The notes beneath the pieces were generated by a model. The model made no database searches. It was not told where the DNA came from and saw nothing but the letters and a program-made list of their open reading frames with translations. A stretch of 64,000 nucleotides of DNA from the NCBI GenBank assembly GCA_020310875.1, contig CM035407.1, positions 67,397,158-67,461,157 of the forward strand, given 5' to 3'. Made by a program: the position numbers and the translations under genes. The DNA is from Ceratopteris richardii. Its lineage: Eukaryota > Streptophyta > Polypodiopsida > Polypodiales > Pteridaceae. Below, one piece after another: positions 21,190-33,240 of this stretch (positions are counted from its first letter, which is position 1; each line of letters begins with the position of its first letter).

Positions 21190-24140
21190 TAAAACCATCT
21201 CTTCTACATTGACCAAGGATGCTCAAACCATGTGGCAGGCAATGTAGCTCTTCTCTCTCACCTTGAGGAACCAAAGGGTAAGCATTAGGTACAAACAAGT
21301 GATCACACCAAGCACTCGGTGATCAAGGTAGGAAATGTTAAAACCTCTTATGGAAATAAGAATTTGTTGAGCAGAGTTCTATATGTACCTACAATTACCA
21401 AGAATTTGATGAGTGTTGGATAGATTGTGGAAAAGGGTTTGCAAGTCAGATTCAACAAATATGGAGCATTTGTGGAGGATCCCCAACAAGGATTCAAGAG
21501 AATTGCCAAAGGAGAAAAGATAGGTAGATTATTCACTTTTGAACTTGAGGATACAAGGAATATTGCACTTTATAGTTACAAATACCAAACACTATCAGAG
21601 CTTGAAATTTGGCATAAGAGATTAGGGCATATTGGTGAGAGAACCTTAAAGAAAATATGTAGAGATCAATGTGTGATTGGGATACCAAATGTATCCAAGC
21701 AACACATGATCTATAAATGTGGTGCTTGTCAGTTTGGAAAATCTCACAGGTTACCCTTCTCAAGGAAACGCTACATGCATGAGGACTAGCTAGAGCTTGT
21801 CCATACAGATGTATGGGGACCAAGTAAGGATCCCTCAATTTTTGGATCAAGGTATTATGTATCTTTCATTGATGATTTCAGTAGGTGGACTATGTTATAT
21901 TTTATGAAGCACAAAGATGAAGTATTCAGTTGCTTTAAAAAAGTATATTGCACTTGTTGAGAAACAAACAAGAAGAAGACTAAAGAGACTAAGGTCAGAT
22001 GGAGGAGGTGAGTACTTTTCAAATGATTTTGATGCATTCTTATAGGAAAGAGGAATCAAGAGAGAAATTACAACAAGGTATACCCCTGAGAAAAATGGGG
22101 TGGTAGAGAGGAGAAATAGACTAATTGTTGAAACAGCTAGGTCAATGTTAAATGAGAAAAAATTACCTAATTACTTGTGGGCAGAGGTGTATCTACTGCC
22201 ACTTATCTTGTAAATAGGTTGCCATCAAAATCTCTTGATGGAATGACCCCATATGAAGCATGGCATGGTAGAAGACCTTCACTTGATCATTGCAAGATCT
22301 TTGGATGTGTTGCTTATGTGACTATCCTTTCTCCAATCAGAGGTAAGCTAGACCCTAAGGCAGAAAAGTGCATAAGTTCATAGGGTATGACTTGAATAAA
22401 AAAGGATACAGGTTCTACAACCCTTCTAACAAAGGATTTATGATCAGTAGAGATGTTGTCTTTGATGAGAATGACTCTTGGTTTGAAAGTGAATGCAGGA
22501 GAGTAAAGTTACCTTATGACTTGGAAGAGGAATTTCCAAGCCTCACTAAGGAGGAACCAAACCAGATTGAAGTCATCAAATTAGATGATGAGGACATCAT
22601 CAACCTAGAAGAATTCAAGGCATGGAAATCCAAAGGCAAAATCAAGATGAAAAAGCTGGAGGATATACCTGAATCATCCAACCAAGCAATCATAAGATGA
22701 CAAAGGGAAAGCAAGAAGCCAATCAGATATGGGTATGACACTTCTTTAGTTACTAAACACTCTGTTTATCTTGCAAAAGACTTGTCATTTGAAGAGCCAT
22801 CATCATATGAAGAGGAAAAGACTAAGGTAGAATGGAAGGAAGCTATGGATGAGGAGATTGAAGCACTGAAGGAGAATGATACTTGGGAGCTAGTGCCAAA
22901 GAAAGATTCTATGAAGGTAATTGGTTCTAGATGGATCTATAAGATCAAGAGGAATTATGATGGATCAATAAGCAGGTACAAAGCTAGACTTGTGGCTAAG
23001 GGTTTTTCACAAACCCAAGGAGTTGATTATGAAGAAACCTTCTCACCTGTGGCCAAAATGCCAACCATCAGGGTATTGGTAAGTGTGGCTGCATCAAAGA
23101 ATTGGAACATGTATCAATTGGATGTAAAAAATGCATTTCTAAATGGTTGGATTTTAGAGGAGGTGTACATGTCTCAACCTCCTGGCTATGAGGACCCAAG
23201 CAAGGTAACATATGTGTGTAAATTGAACAAAGCTCTTTATGGATTGAAGCAGGCACGTAGGGCATTGAACCATAGGTTGACTACATATCTTCAGGAACAA
23301 GGATTCATCATGAGTAAAGCATATACTTCTCTATTTGTTAAGAGGAGTAATTGAGAGGTAATATACCTATGTCTATATGTTGATGATATCATAATCACAG
23401 GTAATGATGCTAATGGCATCAAGCAGATTAAGAATCAAATGATGTAGGAGTTTAAAATCAGTGATCTAGGATCACTAAAGTGTTTTCTTGGACTTGAGTT
23501 ATTCTATACTAACTCAAGAATTTACATTACTCAGAGAAAGTATATACAGGACATGTTAAAGAAGTTTCATTTGGAGGATGCCAAGGTAGCAACCACTCCA
23601 GTGGAGGTAAACCAAAATTTAAGTGCTCATGAAGGTGATGTGCTTGAGAATATTGTAGGTTACCAAAGCATAGTGGGAAGTTTGAACTATGCTACATTGA
23701 CAAGGATTGATGTTGCTTATGGAGTAAGTGTTTTAAGTCAATTTATGCACAAACCTAGGGCACCTCACTTGGAAGCTGCCAAGAGGATTTTGAAGTATCT
23801 TAAGGGCACTCAAAATCAAGGATTATACTTTCCTTATACCTCAAATTTGGACATCAAGATATATTTAGATGCAGATTGGGTAGGTTGCAAAGATGACAGA
23901 AGGAGTACCTCAGGCTACCTATCTTTTGCAGGTAACAAACCTATATCATGGTCTTCAAAGAAGCAACCTACTGTTGCTTTATCTTCTTCAGAGGTAGAGT
24001 ATAGAGGATTGGCGAATGCTACTCAAGAGGCCATATGGATCAAATTGTTATATACAGATTTGGGTTTGGATACTACATCTCCAAAGATTTTTGGAGATAA
24101 TACAAGCTCATTACATCTTTTCAAGAAGATTGAAGAAGAA
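21190..24140 (+). pseudogene. Cop-4 pol
   Basis: The protease region reads YIDQGCSNHVAGN near 21210: the catalytic D-S/T-G triad is D-Q-G, so the protease would be dead. Next come EIWHKRLGHIGERTLKK and CGACQFGKSH (HHCC zinc finger), integrase (SFIDDFSRWTMLY, SDGGGEYFSN), RT (KVIGSRWIYKIKRNYDGSIS, QLDVKNAFLNGW, KALYGLKQARRA, and YVDDIIITGND after a TGA near 23354) and RNase H (LDADWVGCKDDRRSTSGYLS, SSSEVEYRGLANATQEA). Stops and frameshifts are spread along its length. Confidence 0.88.
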
Positions 24141-24162
24141 GACCAAGCCAAGATGTTTGGCT

Positions 24163-24173
24163 TGAGGGGGAGC
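24163..24173 (+). other. Cop-4 polypurine tract
   Basis: TGAGGGGGAGC directly before the 3' LTR. Confidence 0.75.
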
Positions 24174-25239
24174 TGTTGGTGCAAGTGTCGAGCCTACACA
24201 CTTGGTAAGACATGAGAAGATCTTATGAAGAATAATTGAAGTTCCATGGGAACCATTACTATGAAGTCTTTACCTTTTACCATTTGTAAAAGTCTATTTG
24301 ACTTGAAGGAATATTTGTCGCTACCACTAAACTCGTGGAGCTTGTTAGATGGAAAATCCATGACTTTATTTGGAGAGAATATCTCCTACATTAGAGGATC
24401 ACTTTTTAGTGAAAGCCAATGGTAAATTCAAATTCAAAATTCAAATGAGCCATCTATAAAAGATGGGTGTAAAAAACTTGCAGTATGATCACTGCAATTC
24501 CAAGTTCTTGTTGATTACATTGTAGGAGAGTGAGGCTTACTTCATATCCTATACTACTCATTGTCATTGAGCATTGATTATCATGCCAATGATCATGTAC
24601 AACATTGTCTTATAATACAATGGATCAAGTCTTTCATCTATGGTCTCTCTGTCATAGTTACTCAAAACAGTCATTTTGTATTGCTCATATCTCATTCATT
24701 TCTCCACCATTTTCAATGGTCTATAGCTTGGTGGAATCATCTCTAAGTCCTCTACATGTTGAAAACGTTTGAAGACATTATATTCATCAGATGTGGAGAA
24801 AATTGCATCAACGTATGCACTATTCAAACTCAACAGAGGTCCTAAAAAAACCGGGGTAAAGATTTGATTGCTAAATTGATTGCTCTGTGTATAGTGCATC
24901 ATTTCAAGTGATTCCACTTGGAATCATTAGCTCATTAAGAAAATTTAATATCTCCAAAATGAAGTTTTCTAATTCCTTTTGTATTGAAAGCATTGAGCCT
25001 AACAAGCAACAGGTGTGTGAACAAAAATAGGAGGTTTTTATTGATTCTTGAAATTTGAAGTAGTCTATTTTGAATCAATCATTTCTCACATCATTTCCAA
25101 AGTACATAGGCACTTATTTAGTGTCATTGGAAAGCTAAGAGGGCCTAAAACTCAACTCTAAAGCAAATGAGGTATGGTACAAAGCAGGCATTAGTAGTAC
25201 CTACTCATTTCTTGGAGTGTCCATCCATCTTTCCCAACA
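24174..25239 (+). repeat. Cop-4 3' LTR
   Basis: TGTTGGTGCAAGTGTC ... CATCTTTCCCAACA, partner of 19041-20104. Confidence 0.9.
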
Positions 25240-25439
25240 CGATCTGCTCACCAATAGTACCATGCATCTGAAAGCATAGGTTTTGTATTCAATCCAAAGC
25301 AAAGGGTCCATATTCTTGAACGTGTGCAATACAAATCCATCCTTTACAAAATATTTGATACTTGTATTGGGTGCAAGGGCATGCCATTCTCTCCTTTGGA
25401 TCCAAAGACGCCATCTGATACCATGCACAGGTGTTGGGA

Positions 25440-25474
25440 CATATCCCTCTCTTTCTCTCTCTATCTATCTACCT

Positions 25475-25519
<45 letters not shown>

Positions 25520-26125
25520 TTCTTTATGCTCTCTTTCTCTATACCTCTCTCTCTCTCTTCCCTCTCTCTCACTCTCTATGATCTCTCTCTCTATGTTCTC
25601 TCTCTCTCTCTCTCTCCCTCTCTGCCCTAAACACTAACCAAAATTTAATTACATTTGAATTTCTCTCTCTCTCTCTCTCTCTCTGCCTCCCTCTCTCCCT
25701 CCTCCCTCTCTCTCTCTCAAGTGCCAACCAAAATTTCATTACATGTTGATTTTTATCTCCCTCCCTCTCTCTCATTCTCTCTCTCTTTCCAAACATTAAC
25801 CAATATTTTCTCTTTCGCTCTCTCTATCAATTATGGTTTTTTGTATGTTTTTATGTTTTTTTGTATCAATGTTTTGTTTTTAATATCTCTCTATCTTTTA
25901 GTATCTCTCTATCTCTTTCTTTCTCGCTCTCTCTCAATATCTCTCTCTCAAAGGTTAACCAACATTTCATTTCATGTCTCTCTCTCTCTCTATCTATCAA
26001 TTAAAGTTTTTTGTATGATTTTTTGTTTTGTTTTTTGATTCAATGTTGTGTTTTTTGTATATCTTTCTCTCTCTCTTTCAGTCTCTCTCTCTCTTGCTCT
26101 CTCTCTTTCTCTCTCTCTCTAATAA
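25440..26125 (+). repeat. (CT)n-rich block with interspersed minisatellite units
   Basis: Long CT tracts alternate with related A/T segments: ACCAAAATTTAATTACA (about 25637), ACCAAAATTTCATTACA (about 25728), AACCAATATTTTC (about 25799), AACCAACATTTCATTTCA (about 25958), and two TTTTTTGTATG-type segments near 25840 and 26010. This suggests expansion of a composite unit. Open frames here on both strands (poly Ser-Leu or Arg-Glu) come from the dinucleotide repeat. Confidence 0.9.
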
Positions 26126-26297
26126 AGAACAAAACAATACATGCATGGACATAGATCACTCACACTAATGTAATTGTGCAACACATCACACATGCACAAT
26201 CGATGTTGCCTCCTATCAAACAAAAAAGCGCTACCAAAAAGCTCCTACAAAACAAAATGAAATTGAAATTAGAAAACCCTAAATAAAAAGAAAAATA

Positions 26298-26475
26298 GAG
26301 AGAGAGAGGGTGAGGGAGTGCATCCCTTACCAAGATGTAAGGGAGAGAGAGAGATGTGTGTTTGTGGAGATAGATGTGTGTGCGTGTGTGGAGAGAGGAG
26401 GGTGCATGTGTGTGAAGGAAGAGGAAAGAAGCAAAAGGGGGGGGGGGGGAGAGTGCACATGAGATAGAGGGGAGG
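26298..26475 (+). repeat. (GA)n/(GT)n purine-rich block with a run of 13 G
   Basis: GAGAGAGAGGG, GTGTGTGCGTGTGTGG and AGGAAGAGGAAAG tracts, plus G13 at 26437-26449. It is a purine-rich strand close to the pyrimidine-rich block upstream. Confidence 0.9.
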
Positions 26476-26577
26476 TATGCATGGGTATTCAAGTAAAAAA
26501 ATAGGGGATTTGACTTTTAGTTTAAAATCAAGTGATTCAGCTTTTGTCCATTTATCAAACGTGACATCAGAGTATGC

Positions 26578-26664
26578 ATCGATATAATCATCGGTATAGA
26601 CATCAGAATAAGTATCCATATCTACTTGTGCACTACTAGTGCCTATACTAATGATTATATCGAT
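26578..26664. repeat. 21-bp imperfect inverted repeat
   Basis: ATCGATATAATCATCGGTATA at 26578-26598 and its reverse complement, with two mismatches, at 26644-26664; 45-base loop. Confidence 0.7.
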
Positions 26665-27510
26665 GATTTTGCTGGCGTGTATTCAGATGTTTGTTTTGGT
26701 GTTAGGTTTATAACATTTTTCCAAGCATCTTACAACTATCATACCAATGCTGCGAATGACTATCACTATGGCTAGTGTCGATATGACCCTAATCTATAGT
26801 TCTTGTGTGTCTCTCGCACTTCAACACACACCCAACAATGTTTGCATAAGAATCAAAATAAATCGCTACAAACTTTGCATAATAATATATGATGGATTTT
26901 TGGTGGATTATGAAACCTTGGTCTTGATCCTCACCTTTTATTTTTTGAGAATTTTGGATGATGCTATAAAAAGATGAGATATGGGTAAATGAACAACAAG
27001 TTAAAGATGAAATTACAAAAAATGATATTTAGACGTCTAAAAGAATAATATAAGGGAGAAGCAGTTCAAGTGTAGCTACTACTATGAAGTTCATGCATAT
27101 GTTGCATTTATTGGGTCGAATAATAAAATTTTACAAAAGTATGCACAAAATCATATTTGTTCACATTTTGTAAATAGAGGTTCCACTTTTATCGAAAGGC
27201 AAATCTTTCCATCAAAATAGTTTCTCATAAAAAACGATTTTGATCGAGATATTTTTCAATCAAAAAGATTTCTATTGGAATTTTTTTTCATATTACAACA
27301 TGCATCCTTATTATTCATTAAAACTTTATTTTAAATAGTATGAAATTAAGAAAAATTATTATATCATAAAACACATGAATTTTATGTATGTACAAGGAAT
27401 TAAGAATGCTTCACGACTCATAAGTTGCACATCACTTAATACATTACATCAAAGGTTTGAAATCATACTATAAAACAATTATATAATATAAGTAACAAAA
27501 GCTTTTAAAC
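26665..27510. other. Unassigned AT-rich flank of the hAT element
   Basis: No gene recognised. Bases 27290-27420 resemble 36907-37045 on the other side of the hAT element. Confidence 0.5.
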
Positions 27511-27518
27511 ATTATAAC
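27511..27518. repeat. hAT target-site duplication, left (ATTATAAC)
   Basis: Identical to 36906-36913 and fits the hAT preference nTnnnnAn. Confidence 0.9.
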
Positions 27519-27567
27519 CAGGGTAAAAAATAAGACCACCCCTCTCTCTCAGAAGTATATAAATATG

Positions 27568-27661
27568 GGCGAATTTCTCTAAGTATCTCATATTATAAGT
27601 ATAAATATTCTGGCGAATTTTGATAGTAATTTCCATTTGAAAAATAAAATAGTTGGCGAAT
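27568..27661 (+). promoter_or_regulatory. Subterminal GGCGAAT repeats, left end of hAT
   Basis: Three GGCGAAT copies at 27568-27574, 27612-27618 and 27655-27661, about 43 bases apart. hAT transposases are known to bind short subterminal repeats; the role here is inferred. Confidence 0.5.
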
Positions 27662-28805
27662 TTTAGTGATAAATTATATTTGAAATATAAAATTTTAGGC
27701 AGAAATTTGCAATAATCATGTATATATTATCATTTTAGACACAATACTATTACAAAGGCTCACCAAGCTAACTCTAATCACAGAAAAATGGACTGCAAAT
27801 ATCAAATCTAAGATGAGCATGATGTCAGCATCTTGTAGAGAACTATATCTAGTCATCAACCAATCAAGGGTAAAAGTCAGATGTAAAATCAAAAACATCT
27901 GTATGTACATGCACCTGTACATTGTTTGTTTGCTTTATGCTCAGAAAATTGCACTTATGTATTAAATACAAGAAAATTCAAACAAAGATTAGAAGCTTGC
28001 AAAAAGCTTCATAATGTAAAATCTTGCGGCCTTATTTCCTTTCCTCCTTGTTTACGTATAAGAAACCATGTTCTTGTAGGTGAACATCCACTTGGACAAT
28101 AAATACCTCATAGAATCAACAAATGTGTCTAGAAAAAAATCATTCATTTTAATCTGTACATAAAGAGGTATCTACACACGGTTCACTATATACTTTTCAA
28201 AAGCTTTCCCAACTTTTAATCACACTCATAAGATCCTACATCTATGACGAAAAACCAAATCATGATTTAACAGCATTCAATGTTGTTGCTTCCACTCAAA
28301 CATCATGGCATTACTTATGCTAACACACTTCTCAGATTGGTCGTGGCTCATGATATTCTCAATGTGCAAACTGATGCTTCCAGCTCAAATGCATTTCAAT
28401 TCTTCATCTCGAGAAACCCGCCTAGTAGATATTCTCAGTATCACAAAATCTTCAGCAGCACATGGATGTATCCCCACCTGCAATTATGGAAGAATTTATG
28501 CATAGTTTGAGACCGAAGAAAAATTGATAAGAAGCACTCAAACACTGTATCAGACCAATGATATACAAAAATCTTACAATAGCATCTAGTTGCACTCTTG
28601 TTGCATTGCACTTCAAAGCGACTACTATGCCCTGCTAGAAATTGCTCTCTTCAATACCTGCAAAATTATATGATGGAGAAATATATACATATAGCAACCA
28701 ATAAATTATCCACCTCCTGTCTGTCATTGTAGATGACACATTCAAATAGATTCACACACTGATTCATGCACATTCCACATACACTGTACCTGGTAAAATT
28801 TCATC

Positions 28806-29108
28806 AGTCTGTCAGTAATCCCTGCTTCTGCATTTCATCAAAAAGACTGAGATCAAATGAGTTACATACCTGGTTGCTGCATTACTAAAAGCCAAACTGG
28901 TTGCCAATGGAGATGCTTGAAAGTGGATCATCAGGATCTAAGAAGATTTTGTTGGCTTGTTTCATCAACAGGAGTTACCTAGAAACACACACAGATAGAA
29001 ACACACAAACATATATACATAAGCTCAGTACTGTTGTCCTGTCTGTCAGTAATCCCTGCTTCTACATTTCATCAAAAAGACTGAGAGCAAATGAGTTACA
29101 TACCTGGT
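28806..29108 (-). repeat. About 70-bp direct repeat carrying a splice-donor-like site
   Basis: 28806-28876 and 29037-29108 are nearly identical (CTGTCAGTAATCCCTGCTTC ... CATACCTGGTTG). On the minus strand each contains AACCAG/GTATGTAAC, a good plant 5' splice site. Between them (28881-28975) a minus-strand frame reads QASPLATSLAFSNAAT. Confidence 0.6.
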
Positions 29109-29764
29109 TGGCATAATGTTTATCAATGCTCCAAAAGACACTGCATCTCACAACTCAGAGCATGGATTAAAAGACCTTCTATGGCCACATTTATACTGCA
29201 GGCTTTCAGGACACACAAACTTGTAACAACACTTGGCTGTCACTCTTTTTCCCATGGCAGTCAACATATATATACACATGCACATATATTCCAGCATACA
29301 TATACCTACAGATCCACATACCTGCCAGTCAACACACCCATACACATGGATTCATAAATGCATACACACATATATATTCAAGCATACATATACATAGAGA
29401 TCCACATACATGCCAGTCAACACACCCATGCACATGGATACATATATGTGTAAATATCCCTTTGACAGTCTAATATGTGTAAATATCCCTTTGACAGTCT
29501 AATACATCATGAGTGAAATATCATGAAATAATGTTTTGAAGACTCTGAATTCTGACCAAAATATATGACCATGACCAAAATACATGACCTGACATATGCA
29601 TAGCTAGCTCTTGCACACACCTGCACATACACACACGTGCATACATACTTCTTCACACATCTATTTGGAAACAACATTAGATTACCAAATTTCTGATCAG
29701 AGATAGGTCCCATAATTCCAAGAAGTTCAATGTGCAAGCCTTCAAATCCTCTAAAAGGAGTGTT

Positions 29765-29985
29765 CAGTGTACACACATACATACATACATATAAGCATGA
29801 ATAAAAACATAATATATACATGCAAGCATCACATATACATAACACATACATATTACATGCATCACACATGCATCCATATGTACATACACACATACATATT
29901 ACATGCATCACACATGCATCCATATGTACATACACACATACATATTACATGCATCACACATGCATCCATATGTACATACACACAT
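29765..29985 (+). repeat. 46-bp minisatellite, about 3 copies
   Basis: A unit beginning TACATACACACATACATATT recurs with 46-bp spacing from about 29840 to 29985, preceded by simple ACAT-rich sequence. Stop-poor frames on both strands (Cys/Met/Tyr/Val-rich on the minus strand) are by-products. Confidence 0.85.
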
Positions 29986-29990
29986 ACATA

Positions 29991-30134
29991 CATGCATGAA
30001 TACAAGAATACAAACATACATACATGCAAGAATACATGAATACAAACATACACACATACATGCATGCATGAATACAAGAATACAAACATACATACATGCA
30101 AGAATACATGAATACAAACATACACACATGCAAG
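29991..30134 (+). repeat. 72-bp minisatellite, 2 copies
   Basis: A unit starting CATGCATGAATACAAGAATA at 29991 and again at 30063. Confidence 0.85.
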
Positions 30135-30381
30135 CATGACACATGCATGAGTCATACATAAATAGATACATAAATAGGCATGAACATTGAACAATAGGAA
30201 CCTTTGAATCTCATCATTTCAGATATTAAAAATAAAAATAAAAAAACAAAAATCGGCAAATATTGAAGTCCTCGATATATTCAAAACCTGTCAAAACAAT
30301 AAGAAACATTAGTATAAATTATACTTCACCATAATATTAAAAAAGAAATCAAATAAAAAAGTTACCTTTTTATAATCAGTA

Positions 30382-33240
30382 TCAGTCGATTTGAAAAATA
30401 TTAGAAGGTTCAACATCCTCCATGTGTTTCCTCTCACCTGATACTACACATTCACTTCTTCGTTGACATTGACTTTTCCATATGGCATAAGCTTCTTCGA
30501 AAGGGAAAGTTTCAAGGTCACTCTTAGAAACAAACAATCTAAGACATGTATCCAAGTTTTTATTCAATCTATTTCTCGTTGCATTTCTTATGAAAGTTAA
30601 GCTACTCCATAGACGTTCATCTTCAACGGATCCAAGGATCATTGTTATACACAAATTTGCTACTTTAAAATACTCCGACATAGATTCCTTCAAGAATGGA
30701 GATATATCGAGCTTTTTCCATAGCTTTGTCATTGCACCAGGATTTGAAGGATCTTTGATGAAGTCAAATTGCTCCCACATTGTTTGTCCAAATATCCCAG
30801 ATTGTTTTTTTAAAAGATTTGGATTTATAATTCCTTCTAGAATCCTATCTCCCAAATATGCATTCTTTCCAAAATGATCGGATAATACTTGGACCTTGCT
30901 TTTAAAGTCATTTGTTAGTAAGCTCTTGTCTTTTGCATGATTCCAATATAAAGGATGAACTATGGCCATTGCTTCTAAGAGCTCATCTCGAGGAAATCTC
31001 TCTCTGATCTCAGAAGTCAATTTATTACATATGGATCTTAAGCCTTGTTTTACACTATCCACTAGAATAGCAAAGAATGTTTGATTAACTTTTTTCTTGA
31101 TGCATACTCCTTGACTTTTTCGTGATACATAAAGAGGAATCTGCTTATCTTTCACAAATATGCACAACCAACCTTTGTTATTGTATTGCAAAAAACTATC
31201 TTCTACACCAACTTGTATCAACGATTCCCACTCGATAAATTCTTGCGAATCAAAACCCGATGTCTCAGAATACAAAGTTTCCAAGCGCATACAAGTCATT
31301 CTTCTTGCTACTGCGTATTCCATTACATAAATATCTCTTGATTGAGAAACTTTTATCAAATTATTCATTTCTCTTAACAATGGTAACATTCCTCCAAGAT
31401 AGAGAAGAGTTTCCACATCACTTAGCATTTGCAACAAAGTGTGAGCTTTTCCTTTTTGTATTCCTTTACTTAAAGACATAATATTGACCACACCGATGAC
31501 TGATTTATATTCTTCAAAAAGACGTTCTACAGGTCCAATAAGTGAAATCCATCTGGTGTCAATATTTTTTTTCAATTTTCTTCCTTTACTTATCCCATCA
31601 GAGAAGCATTTAAACTCTTTAATACGCTTAGGACTTTTTGAAAAGAAAGCATATGCCTGGTGTACAAGATCTTCAACTTTTTGTACGAAAACAAATTCTG
31701 ACACAATTTTAAATGCCAGATTTGTACGATGAGACATACAATGTATACCTAAAGCATATGGTGTATAGTTTTGTTGCAATTGAACACACAATCCATTTCT
31801 AAGCCCATGCATAACTGAGCATCCATCAACACCAATGCATACTATCTTTTGATTAATATCACTAATTGACATCCCTCCTATATTTGAAATGGAATCTAAA
31901 ACAAGTTGCACCAACAAATTAGAAGTTGCACTTCCCTTTAGTTGAAAAGCACCAATAAATTTGGCTTTTCTTGCATAATTCTCCACAATATATGCATGGA
32001 TACATACCCAAGAAGTGCAATCCCTTGCTGTCACTTCATCAAGGGAAATAGAAATAAAAGTAGCATCCGATAAACTTTTTTTCAAGTTTGATTTAATTAC
32101 CTCTCCCATTGCTTTTGCAAATTCCCATCCTGAAGATTCTGTCCAATATTGTGTCGGAAAACTTTGAATTCGTAATCCAATGAAATTCAATGGAACTCTC
32201 CACTTAGGATAATCAGACATTGGTTTTCCAATGGACAAGATATGTAGCACAATTGAAAATTGCATTAATATGGCTTCATTATCTGATTTGAGCTTTCTCT
32301 CAAAAAGATGCATAAAGGATCTTTTATTCTCATTACTTTGCTCCAAAAGCCATAAATGAGAATTATAGGCGTCTACATTCTGTACATGCCTACATTCATC
32401 TTTTGTTTTCCATCTAACAATGTTTTCCATTTTCCCTTCTACTTCTACTTTCACATACATTTTACCCACATGTTTTTCAATGGTATCTAATTTCAATTGT
32501 AACTTGACTTGATTACCTAATTTCCAACTACATGGTATACAAGTGGCAAATTTTGGTTCTTCTTCACCCTCAATTATCAAAGGCTCAATAAAAGGAAACT
32601 TTGTTATCCAATCTATTTTAAAAGTCCTTCCTATATCCCATTGACCCTTCCCTCTCTTCATACGTTTAGACATAGAAGTGTCATTTGAGGTTTTCGACTC
32701 TGACACAGAGATATTAGAGCATGCAATTGGGGGTAAAATTGTAGGCTCAAGGGATGAGCTTGCTACACATGAAGAGCGCATGACATTCGAGCCACTAATC
32801 TCTCCTTTAAGTGAATAAAAATCAGAAATGGATTTTCTCTTAGGTCTCGAATCCATTACAACCTTTCCTTTTTCCTTTGATTGCATCTTAGCCATTCCTG
32901 GATATATAGAAGACACACACATGAACACACCCATGAGAGAAGCATTTGAAATCTTCCAACACTAATCCTATGTCTTTCTATAGATCCATTTTTATATATA
33001 CATGCATATTACAAACCCTAACTCTACTACACATGCCCTAGACCTACCACATATATATAATTATTAAACCTATACACATGCCCTACATCTACCACATATA
33101 TATAGTATATACAAATTATATATATTATATATTTAGTGAGAGAGAGGCTATTTGAAGGGAGTTGAGTACATACCTGATGGATGATTATTCCCATCAAGAA
33201 CACTGACGACATATTGAGAGGACGGCGAACTCCCAGCCAT
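30382..33240 (-). CDS. hAT transposase (ZNF862/KIAA1586-like), two coding exons
   Basis: hAT transposases excise and reinsert their element with an RNase H-fold DDE core. The long exon (32897-30382) is open. A short first exon (33240-33174, ATG at 33240) ends CATCAG/GTATGTAC, and the acceptor TATATCCAG lies at 32898-32900. Joining them keeps phase (67 + 2516 nt = 860 codons plus stop) and replaces an unspliced start at 32934. Residue numbers refer to the spliced form: a basic Ser-rich N-terminus; a zinc-finger-like CX2C...H (C142, C145, H165); SISLDE with Asp309; IGVDGCS with Asp380; CX2H (C409, H412); and the C-terminal dimerisation block VEDERLWSSL ... RNATRNRL (780-800) with the expected acidic residue. 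No lesions seen. The first exon is inferred; the long exon alone would give 850 codons. Confidence 0.85.

Larger units (their letters stand above)
19041..25239 (+). mobile_element. Cop-4: full-length, decayed copia element
   Basis: 6.2 kb with LTRs of about 1064 and 1066 bp, PBS, gag, pol, PPT and a probable 5-bp duplication. The first 250 bases of the LTRs differ at about 6 percent by eye. A related minus-strand relic is scattered over 40518-50967. Confidence 0.9.

Noticed and set aside
25283..26038. Long Ser/Leu- and Arg/Glu-rich reading frames on both strands
   Set aside because: They are translations of the (CT)n tract, which has no stops in several frames.
29840..30134. Regularly spaced repeats suggestive of a CRISPR array
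   Set aside because: Units are contiguous tandem copies without unique spacers, in a plant nuclear context.
29507..30194. Overlapping Cys/Met/Tyr/Val-rich frames resembling secreted or membrane peptides
   Set aside because: All arise from ACATAC/TGCATG minisatellites; open in several frames on both strands, no signal peptide logic and no domain.
30590..30877. Plus-strand ORFs inside the hAT transposase (also 31260-31481 and 31484-31732)
   Set aside because: Antisense shadows of the open transposase exon.
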